From JAVBRD01 sp031548365 (GTDB lineage Bacteria > Bacillota > Clostridia > Christensenellales > UBA1750), in the NCBI GenBank assembly GCA_031548365.1, contig JAVBRD010000020.1, forward strand, positions 21,111-85,110: 64,000 bases of DNA. Direction: 5' to 3'. Below, piece after piece: positions 26,826 through 34,648 of the stretch. A program made the translations under genes and the position numbers. Numbering within the stretch: the stretch's first letter is position 1; the number at the start of each line of letters is the position of its first letter. The notes under the pieces were generated by a model. It was not told the DNA's origin, ran no database searches, and saw only the letters and a program-made list of their open reading frames with translations.

Positions 26826-27930
26826 ACAGCACCCCCGCGCGGCTCATCAGTTGCGCATAGAAGCGCAGGTTGTGGAGCGTGGCGAGACGCCCCGCGAGCA
26901 TGTCGCCCGACTTGAACAGGTGCTGCAGGAACGCGCGGCTGTAGCGCGCGCAAAGCGGGCAGTCGCAGTAACGAGAGACGGGCGCGGAATCGCGGTAATG
27001 TTTCTCATCCAAGACGTAGTACTTGGAATAGAACGCGCCTTCAAGCGCCGAGGTTTCCGGAGCCTCGTTCCACATCAGCAGCCGATGATGGCGCGCCTCG
27101 CGCGTGGGGATCACACAGTCAAACAGCGCGTAGCCCATTTGAACGCATTGGACGATTTCCTCCGGATAGCCTACGCCCATCGCGTACCGTACAAACGGCT
27201 CGGGCACAAGCCTCGCGACCAGCGCGAGCGACTCGGCCATGAGCTTACCCTCACCGTCGAGCGGCCAGCCGCCAAAGCCATACCCGTCAAACCCAAGCTC
27301 GAGGAGGGAGGACGCGCACTGACGGCGGAGATTTTCGTCCCGCCCGCCCTGTATAATGCCGAACAGCAGTGGCCGACCCGTGCCTGTTCGACCGTCGCCC
27401 GGCTCCCCTCCGCCCTTCCAGATCCCCAGGTACGTCTCGCGGCACTTTTTGGCCCACCGCACGGTCGTCTCCACGGATTTTTCCTGTGTGCACGCGTCGT
27501 CGTCGGGGTGCGTGCACCAGTCGAGGCACATCACGATATCCGCGCCCAGCGCCATCTGGCCTCGAACACACTTTTCTGGCGACAGCGTCTCCTGTTCCCC
27601 GCCTTTATCGGTGCGGTAACGGATCTCATCGCGCCTGACACTGCCAAGCGCAGGGTTGCCTCGCAGAATGGAGTACACCTGAAACCCGCCCGAGTCGGTC
27701 AGTATCGGCCCTTCCCAGCCAGTAAAGCGGTGCAAGCCGCCCAGCGCTGCGATTGTCCCCAGACCCGGCTTGGCGAACAAGTGCCACGCGCTCATCTGCA
27801 AGCCGTTTGTGCCCACGCCCGCGACGTCCTGCGCGTCAGCGCTTCTGACAAACCCGCGCGTCGCATCCGCAAAAAAAGCCGGCAACGCAAGCGTACCCGA
27901 GGGAAGAACGATGTCGGACTTACGCATCAT
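26809..27930 (-). CDS. Divergent tRNA-guanine transglycosylase (Tgt) paralogue
   Basis: Tgt enzymes exchange guanine 34 of certain tRNAs for a queuosine precursor. This 373-residue protein keeps the fold: LTDSGGFQV (78-86), GIIQGG (190-195), the nucleophile in LFDCVIPTR (Asp 271), and the zinc site CDCPLC (322-327) with HNLRF (His 353). But base-pocket and tRNA-contact motifs differ from the bacterial consensus: CLDWCT replaces FDECT, GGWPLDGE replaces GGLAVGE, and TREARHH replaces TRNGRNG. The exchanged base may not be preQ1. It lies between rae1 and the Rmt-like gene, overlapping both. No queA or queC-F is in the window. Confidence 0.85.
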   Translation of the reverse strand: MMRKSDIVLPSGTLALPAFFADATRGFVRSADAQDVAGVGTNGLQMSAWHLFAKPGLGTIAALGGLHRFTGWEGPILTDSGGFQVYSILRGNPALGSVRRDEIRYRTDKGGEQETLSPEKCVRGQMALGADIVMCLDWCTHPDDDACTQEKSVETTVRWAKKCRETYLGIWKGGGEPGDGRTGTGRPLLFGIIQGGRDENLRRQCASSLLELGFDGYGFGGWPLDGEGKLMAESLALVARLVPEPFVRYAMGVGYPEEIVQCVQMGYALFDCVIPTREARHHRLLMWNEAPETSALEGAFYSKYYVLDEKHYRDSAPVSRYCDCPLCARYSRAFLQHLFKSGDMLAGRLATLHNLRFYAQLMSRAGVLYGARG

Positions 27931-28444
27931 GATTCCTCCCGTGGCGCATGTCGTCCAGCTGTTTCTTGATGTGGGGATTCAGCTCATTTTCAAAGGGACG
28001 CTTGATCTGGCGCATGCCGTCGATATACGACCGCGTCTGCTGACGCACATTTTCAATCCATATGTACATCTCGCGCGCCGAGACGCGCACCGCGCCGCGC
28101 GAAAGCACGATCGACTGCACAAGCGCGTCTGACGAGACGACACGCAGATCGACGTGTGTGCTCTCACGCGCGCCCATGCTGTCCACGAGGCGCTCAATCA
28201 CGGCATCGGCGGTCTCCCCTTTTTTGGAGAAGATCACCTCAACGCCAGTTGCGGCGAGCGTCTGATCACGGGCGAGCCTGCGCGTTGCGTGACCGTCAAA
28301 CACCACAATCACGCGCGAGCCGGTCGCACCCGCGAAATTTGTGAGTTCGTCGATCAGGCGGCTGCGCGCGTCTTCCAGATTAAGCGGCTTTTCGTATGGC
28401 CAGGCACCGATCATGTTGTATCCGTCCACGACGACGAGCGTCAT
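27920..28444 (-). CDS. rae1: YacP/Rae1-like NYN-domain endoribonuclease
   Basis: In Bacillus, Rae1 (YacP) enters the ribosome A site and cuts mRNA during translation. The 174-residue protein has the NYN/PIN start VVVDGYNMIGAW, the acidic residues in VIVVFDGHATRR, EVIFSKKGETADAVIERLV and VVSSDALVQSIVLSRGA. The gene overlaps rlmB by 4 bases and the tgt-like gene by 11. Its position after mrnC and rlmB is conserved in Firmicutes. Confidence 0.92.
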   Translation of the reverse strand: MTLVVVDGYNMIGAWPYEKPLNLEDARSRLIDELTNFAGATGSRVIVVFDGHATRRLARDQTLAATGVEVIFSKKGETADAVIERLVDSMGARESTHVDLRVVSSDALVQSIVLSRGAVRVSAREMYIWIENVRQQTRSYIDGMRQIKRPFENELNPHIKKQLDDMRHGRNHDA

Positions 28445-29316
28445 GTGCCCCGTCGTCCGCTCGCGACTTCGTAAAGCAGGATACCCGCGGCCACAGACGC
28501 GTTAAGCGAACCCACCCGCCCTGTCATGGGAATGCCCACCGCCTGATCGCATACCTTCTGCACCACTTGAGACACGCCCATGCCTTCGTCGCCGATGACG
28601 AGTGCGAGCGGGCCAGCAAAATCAACCGTGCGCGCGGGCGGACCGTCCATGACCGCGGCGTACGTCCAGATGTTCAGCTTCTTGAGCCTCTCAACGACCT
28701 GCGCGATGTTGCCCTCGCGCGCGACCGGGAGGTACAATCCCGCGCCGGCAGACGCCTTGAGCGCGGCGGGTGTCAGACCGGACGCCCTGCGCTTGCCCGT
28801 GATCACACCGTGCGCGCCCATCGCCTCAGCCGTACGGATGATCGCGCCCAGATTGTGCGGGTCGGTCACTCCGTCGAGAACCACAATAAATGGCGGCTCG
28901 TTCTTTTCTTCGGCTGCCTTGAGGATGTCCTCGACAGACGCGTACTGCGCGGCGGGCAGCTGGGCGATCAGCCCCTGATGTCCGGCGGCCATCGCATCCA
29001 AACGCCTGCGGTCCACAAACTGCACGACCACGCCCGCCGAGCGCGCCGCAGCGACGATCTGCGTGGCCGTACCTGTCAGGTCACCGTCAGCGACCAGCAG
29101 CTTGTCCATCGACTGCCCGTTCTTGAGCGCTTCACGAATGGGGTTGCGCCCGATGAGCAGGAGCGGCTCGTTCGGGTCGTATTCATCGTCATCGCGCCTT
29201 GGCCTTGCCGTTTCCGCATGCGGGCGCGGCATTTCAAATCGAGGCGGATGCGCTCCCGCGCCCGCCTTAGGCGTGAGCCAATCGGGTTTCTTTCCGTGAG
29301 GGGGTTGTCTGTTCAC
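28441..29316 (-). CDS. rlmB: 23S rRNA (guanosine-2251-2'-O)-methyltransferase, TrmH family
   Basis: This SPOUT-fold enzyme should methylate the 2'-OH of G2251 in 23S rRNA. About 50 residues of charged, probably unstructured N-terminus precede the substrate-binding domain (LLLIGRNPIREALKNGQSMDKLLVADG). The SPOUT domain has VLDGVTDPHNLGAIIRTAEAMGAHGV, LALVIGDEGMGV and GRVGSLNASVAAGILLYE, the knotted SAM site. The start is a GTG at 29316 overlapping the thyX stop as GTGA. Confidence 0.95.
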   Translation of the reverse strand: MNRQPPHGKKPDWLTPKAGAGAHPPRFEMPRPHAETARPRRDDDEYDPNEPLLLIGRNPIREALKNGQSMDKLLVADGDLTGTATQIVAAARSAGVVVQFVDRRRLDAMAAGHQGLIAQLPAAQYASVEDILKAAEEKNEPPFIVVLDGVTDPHNLGAIIRTAEAMGAHGVITGKRRASGLTPAALKASAGAGLYLPVAREGNIAQVVERLKKLNIWTYAAVMDGPPARTVDFAGPLALVIGDEGMGVSQVVQKVCDQAVGIPMTGRVGSLNASVAAGILLYEVASGRRGT

Positions 29317-30050
29317 GTCTGTGCCTCTCTCTCCTGCGACGCGGCGAACGCGCGCACTTCAGCCGCCTTGCCGCAGCTCATCTTGCCTTGATCGCAGCGG
29401 CCGCGTAAACACACCGGCCCCGCCTCTGAAAACAACGCGGGCGCTTCGGCTTGCACGAGCCTGAGCATGTCCCACGCGAGCGCACGGATCTCCCACTGAG
29501 CGCGGTTGCAGCAGCGGAGCGCAAAAAAATGGTTGAGCTCGCGCGCGTTCATCGTCATGATGATGCGTGTCGCGGCCGCGTTGGGGAGCACAAACCGCGC
29601 GTCCTCCCCCGCTGTTTTGACATCGCCCAGTTTTTCGCGCCACGATGCGTACCATGCGCCGATCTGCTTCATCTGATGCTCGTATTCGCGCACAGCTTCC
29701 TCGCCCAGCGACTCAATGGCTGGCGGGAGCACAAAGTCAAAATCCTCGCTCAGCTTGACATAGCGCTGGGACTGTACCGAAAAGCTGGCGATGCGGTGCC
29801 GCGTTATCTGGGCAAGCAAGGAGCGTGAGACACCCTCAATCCCGAACGTAAAGCTGGCGTGCTCGCTGAGCGAGGTGTGCCCCATCTCATTGAGCATTTC
29901 TATGAATTCCGCTTGGTCTTTTTTCGCAACGCCCCTGGCGATATCGCCGATGCGCGACTTGCTGTAGCAAAGGCGCGCGCCCATGGCCACGATTTCCTGC
30001 GGATTTGGCGTGCAGCGTAAAAGCTCGACATGTCGGGTTACTTTGGGCAT
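29313..30050 (-). CDS. thyX: Flavin-dependent thymidylate synthase
   Basis: ThyX makes dTMP from dUMP using FAD, methylene-tetrahydrofolate and NADPH. The ThyX signature RHRIASFSVQSQR is complete, and CGSGQ-like neighbouring motifs fit the family. The length of 245 is usual. It lies between mrnC and rlmB, a common Clostridia arrangement. The C-terminal cysteines (CLRGRCDQGKMSCGKAAEV) are a usual family feature of this group. ATG with GGAGG upstream. Confidence 0.97.
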   Translation of the reverse strand: MPKVTRHVELLRCTPNPQEIVAMGARLCYSKSRIGDIARGVAKKDQAEFIEMLNEMGHTSLSEHASFTFGIEGVSRSLLAQITRHRIASFSVQSQRYVKLSEDFDFVLPPAIESLGEEAVREYEHQMKQIGAWYASWREKLGDVKTAGEDARFVLPNAAATRIIMTMNARELNHFFALRCCNRAQWEIRALAWDMLRLVQAEAPALFSEAGPVCLRGRCDQGKMSCGKAAEVRAFAASQEREAQT

Positions 30051-30448
30051 GTGCTTTCCTCCAGTGTTCGCGGTGTTCCGAGCGCGTTGTCCATCAAGGA
30101 AGCGATGCGTTCGCTCTCGCCCGTCAAATACAGATATCCGATCACAGCCTCAAACGCAGTCGCGCGCGCGTAATCCGCGGGGTCTGCGTTCTTGGGGACG
30201 GTTCCCGCGTGTGCGTTCCTGCCCCTTCGCGCGACAGCCGCCTCATCCTCGGTCAACAGCGGGAGCACACGCTCATACGCCGCCGACTGCGCCGCTGCTT
30301 TGACGTACGCGATCGCCGCCTTGTGCAGCGCGTTCGCGGGACGGTCCCCTTGCGATATGATCAGCCTTCGCACATACAAATCATACACCGTGTCGCCCAT
30401 ATACGCCAGCGTCAGCGGGGAAAGCTGACGCGCCTCACGCGCGGGCAT
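30038..30448 (-). CDS. mrnC: Mini-ribonuclease 3
   Basis: MrnC is a small RNase III-like enzyme that matures the ends of 23S rRNA in Firmicutes. It is an RNase III catalytic domain without the double-stranded RNA-binding domain: LSPLTLAYMGDTVYDLYVRRLII, ARRGRNAHAGTVPKNADPADYARATAFEAVIGYLYLTG. The frame extends to 30580 through the end of rhaB, but the ATG at 30448, with AGGTGATCCC just upstream, gives a normal 136-residue protein. It starts four bases after the rhaB stop. Confidence 0.95.
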   Translation of the reverse strand: MPAREARQLSPLTLAYMGDTVYDLYVRRLIISQGDRPANALHKAAIAYVKAAAQSAAYERVLPLLTEDEAAVARRGRNAHAGTVPKNADPADYARATAFEAVIGYLYLTGESERIASLMDNALGTPRTLEESTCPK

Positions 30449-30452
30449 GGGA

Positions 30453-31928
30453 TCACCTCGCATACGCAAGGAAGCGGGCATACGCGTCGTCCCACATATC
30501 TTTTTCGGCGGGAAGGAACTCTTCTGGCGGGAAGGAGCGCGCGATGGCTGCCCTGATCTCGGACAGCGAGGACACCTCACCCAGCGCGAGCGCCTGCGTC
30601 ATCAGATTGCCCAGCACCGTCGCTTCCGAAGGACCCGCAAGAACAGGCATGTGGAGCGCGTTGGCCGTCATCTGATTGAGAAGCGCGTTTTTAGCGCCGC
30701 CGCCAACCACGTGCAGCACGTCAAACTTGCGGCCCGTCGTCTCAGACATGCGCTCAATTGTCCAGCGGTAGCGAAGCGCGAGGCTCTCATACACCACCCG
30801 CGCAATGCCCCCGATGCCATCGGGCGTTTTCTGCCCCGATTGCTTGATATACTCAAGGATTTTCCCGGGCATCCCGCCCGGATGGAAGAACAGATCGTCG
30901 TCGGGATTGATCATCGCGATGAACGGTTCGGCCTTTTCCGCGAGCGCCACGATGTCCGCAAAGCTGATCTCCGGATCGTCCTTTAGCCACTCGCGCCGGC
31001 ATTCCTGAATGATCCAAAGCCCCATGACGTTCTTGAGGACGCGGATCGTCCCCGCGACGCCGCCCTCGTTTGTGAAGTTGGCGTCCATCGCCTGATCGGT
31101 CGCGATCGGTGCGGGCAGTTCAGTGCCCAGGAGCGACCATGTCCCCGACGATATGTACGCAAAGTTCGTACCTTTTGCGGGCGTCGCGACAACCGCGGAC
31201 GCCGTGTCGTGACCCCCGACCGCGATGAGCGGAATTCCCCCGCCCGCGCCGACGCGCCGCAAGATCTCGGGCAGGAGAGCGCCGCGCACGACTCCCGGCA
31301 TCTGAATCTTGGGCAGAATCCCCGCAGGCAGGCCGAAGCGCTCGATGAGCGGCCACGCCCAGTCGCGCGTCCCCGAATCGATCATTTGGCTGGTGGACGC
31401 GATGGTGTACTCCGCGCCCATCTCCCCCGTCAGGTAATAGCCGTATAAGTCCGGCGTGAACAAAAGCGTGCGCGCGTTCGCGAGCGCTTCATCATTCTCA
31501 AGTTTGCTCGCTATAAGCTGGTACAGCGTGTTGAACTGCATGAACGCAAGCCCCGTTTGCGCGTAGATCTCGCGCTTGGGCACCGTTTCAAACGCTTTGT
31601 CCATCATACCGTCGGTGCGCGTGTCGCGGTAGTGCACAGGATTCTCGATCAGGCGACCCTGCGCGCTCAAAAGCCCGTAATCCACACCCCACGTATCGAT
31701 GCCTATACCGTTCACTTGACCCGACGCGACGCCCGCGGAAACACCCTCAAGGATCTCGTGGAACGTGCGCGGCGCGTCCCAGTAGAGCCGCCCCAGCATG
31801 GCGACCGGGGTATTCTCAAACCTATGCAGCTCGCCAAGCGTGATCTTCCCGTTATCCCACTCACCGAGCATGACGCGCCCGCTCGACGCGCCCAGATCAA
31901 CACCCAACAACCTCAGCGGCACAGTCAT
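30453..31928 (-). CDS. rhaB: Rhamnulokinase
   Basis: RhaB phosphorylates L-rhamnulose to rhamnulose-1-phosphate in L-rhamnose use. The FGGY-kinase start LLGVDLGASSGRVMLGEWDNG, GIDTWGVDYGLLSAQGRLIENPVHYRDTRTDGMM, GGHDTASAVVATP, SSGTWSLLGTELP and HVVGGGAKNALLNQ are rhamnulokinase motifs. The ATG at 31928 follows GGAGGG; upstream codons to 32009 run into the promoter. It is first in a long operon and sits where cysS usually stands before mrnC. No rhaA, rhaD or transporter is nearby. Confidence 0.95.
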   Translation of the reverse strand: MTVPLRLLGVDLGASSGRVMLGEWDNGKITLGELHRFENTPVAMLGRLYWDAPRTFHEILEGVSAGVASGQVNGIGIDTWGVDYGLLSAQGRLIENPVHYRDTRTDGMMDKAFETVPKREIYAQTGLAFMQFNTLYQLIASKLENDEALANARTLLFTPDLYGYYLTGEMGAEYTIASTSQMIDSGTRDWAWPLIERFGLPAGILPKIQMPGVVRGALLPEILRRVGAGGGIPLIAVGGHDTASAVVATPAKGTNFAYISSGTWSLLGTELPAPIATDQAMDANFTNEGGVAGTIRVLKNVMGLWIIQECRREWLKDDPEISFADIVALAEKAEPFIAMINPDDDLFFHPGGMPGKILEYIKQSGQKTPDGIGGIARVVYESLALRYRWTIERMSETTGRKFDVLHVVGGGAKNALLNQMTANALHMPVLAGPSEATVLGNLMTQALALGEVSSLSEIRAAIARSFPPEEFLPAEKDMWDDAYARFLAYAR

Positions 31929-31944
31929 CCCTCCATTTAATTCC

Positions 31945-31953
31945 ATTATAACA
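31945..31953 (-). promoter_or_regulatory. Extended -10 promoter for the rhaB operon
   Basis: TGTTATAAT on the minus strand (31953-31945) is a perfect extended -10 box just 16 bases before the rhaB start codon. The -35 region is T-rich and weak. The short leader leaves little room for regulation by attenuation. Confidence 0.65.
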
Positions 31954-32022
31954 AATATCCATAGCGTAAAAAAGCGTTCGACTTGCTTATTCCGGCAAAT
32001 CAAACGCATCTGTTGTGATCAC

Positions 32023-32358
32023 GCGTCAGCAACGCCTGTAAGCCGAGTTCTGTCTTGAACGGCCATCTATCTAGGCCCACGGTTGCCAGTGGGCTCCAGC
32101 GATTACTCGAAAGCGCGGCGGGCAGCCGCGTAGCTTCCAGTCTAATCTTGCACCGGGTGGGGTTTACAGAGCGGACAAGTCGCCAGGCCGCTGGTGAGCT
32201 CTTACCTCGCCTTTCCACCCTTACGCGCCTTGCGGCACGCGGTATATCTCTGTTGCACTTTCCTTGGAGTCGCCTCCACCGGGTGTTACCCGGCACCCTG
32301 CCCTATGGAGCTCGGACTTTCCTCACGCATAGCGTGTGGCCGTCCGGCGTGCTGACGC
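32023..32358 (-). ncRNA. rnpB: RNase P RNA (class A type)
   Basis: This RNA is the catalytic subunit of RNase P, which trims tRNA 5' ends. On the minus strand it contains the universally conserved GAGGAAAGTCC near the 5' end, GCAACAGAGA, AAGGGTGGAAAGG and, near the 3' end, the AGAACTCGGCTTACAGG block. The 5' GCGTCAGCACGCC pairs with the 3' GGCGTTGCTGACGC to close helix P1, which sets the ends at about 32358 and 32023 (about 336 nucleotides). It lies downstream of the zinc-ribbon gene, with its own promoter. Confidence 0.96.
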
Positions 32359-32365
32359 GTCAACG

Positions 32366-32394
32366 ACAATACCACAAGCGCGCGTTTCCGTCAA
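32366..32394 (-). promoter_or_regulatory. Promoter of rnpB
   Basis: On the minus strand, TTGACG (32394-32389), a 17-base spacer and TATTGT (32371-32366) place the transcription start at about 32358, the P1 helix edge. The -35 box overlaps the stop codon of the zinc-ribbon gene. Confidence 0.85.
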
Positions 32395-33107
32395 GCGTCC
32401 GCGGGCTTGTCCAAGCAAAGGATACGCCCGCAGTTCTCGCACTCGACGATCGCCTTTTGCGCCTGCACTTTTTTTGTCACGACGCTGGGCAGTGACATAT
32501 TGCACCCCCCGCACTGGTCTCCGACGAGCACCGCAAGCGGGGGCGATACGTGCTGCTTGGCCCGCTTGTACGCCTCCATCAGCTCGGACGGGACTTCCAC
32601 CTTGTCGCGATCCGCCTTGAGCTTGTCAAGCTCACCCGATGTGGATTGTAGCTCTTCATCAAGGGTCGCCTTGAGCGCGTCAAACTCCTTTTTCGCGGTT
32701 ACAGCCTTTGCGCGCGTCTCCCTGTATTGCTTCTCCATCGCGGCGATTTCCTTGATCACGCGCATGATGTCGTGCTCGACTGAGCCAAGCTGAGAGAAAA
32801 TCTGCTCGGCGTCCGTGGTCATCGCGCGAATGCGCTCGATGTCGCGCACTTTGCTTTCCGACACGACAACCGTGCCATCCTCAACCGCACCCGCGAGAGA
32901 CTCATGCTCCTCGCTCAGCGCTTTGATCGACGCCTGATAACGGCCGATCTCATTTTCGATTTTCTGCATCGCGCTCTGCTGATCCACAAGAAAGCTTCGC
33001 AGCTTCATCAGCCTCTGACGGGCTGCCGAATTTCTGGTTTTTCCCTCAAAACGGTCAACGGCCAAATCAAGCTCTTGATATTTCCACAAAACATCCGTCT
33101 GACTCAT
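32391..33107 (-). CDS. Coiled-coil protein with C4-type zinc ribbon
   Basis: The 238-residue protein has a long alpha-helical coiled coil (about residues 5-180) and a C-terminal four-cysteine zinc ribbon (CGGCNMSL ... CENCGRILCL). This is the COG1579 family, often annotated as a possible nucleic-acid-binding protein; its function is not established. The ATG at 33107 has AGGAGG six bases upstream; two earlier in-frame starts are in or before that site. It follows nif3 on the same strand, the usual Firmicutes order. Confidence 0.9.
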   Translation of the reverse strand: MSQTDVLWKYQELDLAVDRFEGKTRNSAARQRLMKLRSFLVDQQSAMQKIENEIGRYQASIKALSEEHESLAGAVEDGTVVVSESKVRDIERIRAMTTDAEQIFSQLGSVEHDIMRVIKEIAAMEKQYRETRAKAVTAKKEFDALKATLDEELQSTSGELDKLKADRDKVEVPSELMEAYKRAKQHVSPPLAVLVGDQCGGCNMSLPSVVTKKVQAQKAIVECENCGRILCLDKPADA

Positions 33108-33117
33108 GCTCATCCTC

Positions 33118-33897
33118 CTAGCCGTTCCCAAGCGCCCCGACCATGGGGTATGCCTGCTTGCTTATGAACACCTTGATGTTCCATTGTAGCTGATGCGAAG
33201 CTGTTTGTAAACGCTTTTCGAGAAATTGCAGAACAGGTCGTTCTGTATGGAAATGTCCCGCGTCAATGACGGGCAAACCGATCGCGAGCGCATCCATCGC
33301 CGAGTGATGGCGGACATCGCCGGTCAGGAGCGCGTCAGCGCCATTCTCTTTTGCCTCGCGCGCGTTGTCCACGCCTGACCCGCAGCTCAGCGCGAGACGG
33401 CGCACGACCACACCTCCATTTCCGAAGTAACGCACGCAAGGGTTGCCGAGTTTATCCGCCGCGAGCGCCGCAACCTCACTGAGCTCTGTTGGCGCGGGCA
33501 TATCGACGTAGCGCAAAAACTCGCCCTTTGCATGAACGGTCAGCCCGAGCGCGTCCGCCAGGCAGTCTTCAACACCGCCTGGCGTTTTATCAAGGTTGGT
33601 ATGCGCGGAGAACACCGCTATGCCATTTCTTACAAGCACAACCAGCGCGCAATTCGGCCCATCCTCGCGCAGCGTGGTCAAGCCATTGTAAATGGGTGGA
33701 TGGTGTAGGATGAGCATGTCGGCGCCGGTCTGCGCCGTTTCTGCCGCGACCCCCGCTGTCAAGTCGAGCGCGATGAGGACGCGCTCCACCCGCCCGTCAG
33801 GATGACCGGCGACGAGCCCGATGTTATCCCCCTCAAGCGCAAGCTCTGCAGGCGCGATTCTCTCCATTTCGGCCATGACCTCTCGAACAGTCGTCAT
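33118..33897 (-). CDS. Nif3-like dinuclear metal centre protein
   Basis: Nif3/YqfO family protein, about 259 residues. It has metal-binding motifs LEGDNIGLVAGHPD, LILHHPPIYNGLTTL, AHTNLDKTPGGVEDCLADALGL, LLTGDVRHHSAMDALA and VIDAGHFHTERPVL. The central PII-like insertion of Bacillus YqfO is absent. Its biochemical role is not settled, although a GTP cyclohydrolase-like link has been proposed. The ATG at 33897 overlaps the trmK stop as ATGA and follows GGAGG, so it is coupled to trmK. Confidence 0.93.
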   Translation of the reverse strand: MTTVREVMAEMERIAPAELALEGDNIGLVAGHPDGRVERVLIALDLTAGVAAETAQTGADMLILHHPPIYNGLTTLREDGPNCALVVLVRNGIAVFSAHTNLDKTPGGVEDCLADALGLTVHAKGEFLRYVDMPAPTELSEVAALAADKLGNPCVRYFGNGGVVVRRLALSCGSGVDNAREAKENGADALLTGDVRHHSAMDALAIGLPVIDAGHFHTERPVLQFLEKRLQTASHQLQWNIKVFISKQAYPMVGALGNG

Positions 33898-34592
33898 TTT
33901 GCACCCTCCATCGCGGCGCTGATTCGGGCAAGCTCCTTGCGCAACGTTTGAGCGTCCTGCTCGCGGTTTCCCTTGAGTGCGCCGGACAATGCCCGTTCCG
34001 CGACGCTTTGCCTCCACATCAAGTAATCCGCGAAATGATCGGTGCGATCCACCAGCAAGCAGGGCCCAAAGTCAAGCTCAGGCCCGGTGAGCGCGCGTGC
34101 ATCGTCCGACGGCTCGGCCCGCGAGACAACCGTGAACCGGCGGCCAACGCGCGCGACCAGCTCACGCGTAATCGCGTACCCGTTCGCGCTAAACCACGCA
34201 CGCGCCAGGTGGTTTTCCTTGTTCGGGGCGATCACGACCGCCGCACCGCGCAGCTTGTCTTTGCCTCGCTCCAAGATGCCCGCAATCGTCCGCGCGCCCA
34301 TCCCCGCCAAGACGATCACATCGGCTTCGCCCGCGTCAACCGGCGTTAGGCCGTCCCCCACCCGCAAAGAAACTTTACCGGCGATGCCGGTTTCCTCCGC
34401 CAACGCGCGGGCCTTGTCCAGCGAGCTTTCGCTGATGTCACTAGCGATGACGCGCTCGCACAGCCCTCGCGCGATCATGTGCGCGGAAAAATAGCCGTGA
34501 TCGCAACCGATATCGGCGACGCAGCCGCACTGCCCGCACAGGGTCAGCAGCGCGTCCATACGCTCGTCCGCACGGCCCTTACTTGTCGCCAA
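33894..34592 (-). CDS. trmK: tRNA (adenine-22-N1)-methyltransferase
   Basis: TrmK makes m1A22 in tRNA of Gram-positive bacteria. The SAM motif is VADIGCDHGYFSAHMI, followed by VIASDISESSLDKARALAEE, VIVLAGMGARTIAGIL, and APNKENHLARAWFSANGYAI. Frame opens upstream at 34619, which lies in the rpoD terminator. The TTG at 34592 preceded by GGGGGGAG is a better start and gives 232 residues. It is the first gene after that terminator and is coupled to nif3. Confidence 0.93.
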   Translation of the reverse strand: MATSKGRADERMDALLTLCGQCGCVADIGCDHGYFSAHMIARGLCERVIASDISESSLDKARALAEETGIAGKVSLRVGDGLTPVDAGEADVIVLAGMGARTIAGILERGKDKLRGAAVVIAPNKENHLARAWFSANGYAITRELVARVGRRFTVVSRAEPSDDARALTGPELDFGPCLLVDRTDHFADYLMWRQSVAERALSGALKGNREQDAQTLRKELARISAAMEGAK

Positions 34593-34617
34593 TGGGCTCC
34601 CCCCTGTTTTCGCCAGC

Positions 34618-34643
34618 AAAAACGCCCGGGGTTTTCCCGGGCG
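34618..34643 (-). terminator. Rho-independent terminator of rpoD
   Basis: On the minus strand, CGCCCGGG pairs with CCCGGGCG (34643-34636 with 34630-34623), loop AAAAC, followed by TTTTT (34622-34618). Confidence 0.92.
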
Positions 34644-34648
34644 CTTCC

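Noticed and set aside
26016..27930. Recent mobile resistance island around the Rmt-like gene
   Set aside because: I see no transposase, inverted repeats, integrase or base-composition change; the genes overlap their housekeeping neighbours, which suggests long residence.
26677..27969. 430-codon plus-strand frame across the tgt-like gene
   Set aside because: It is antisense to a gene with clear Tgt motifs, has low-complexity Arg-rich sequence, and has no ribosome site.
32000..32495. Open frames on both strands across 32.0-32.5 kb
   Set aside because: They cover RNase P RNA, which is clear from its conserved blocks and P1 helix, so these are shadows.
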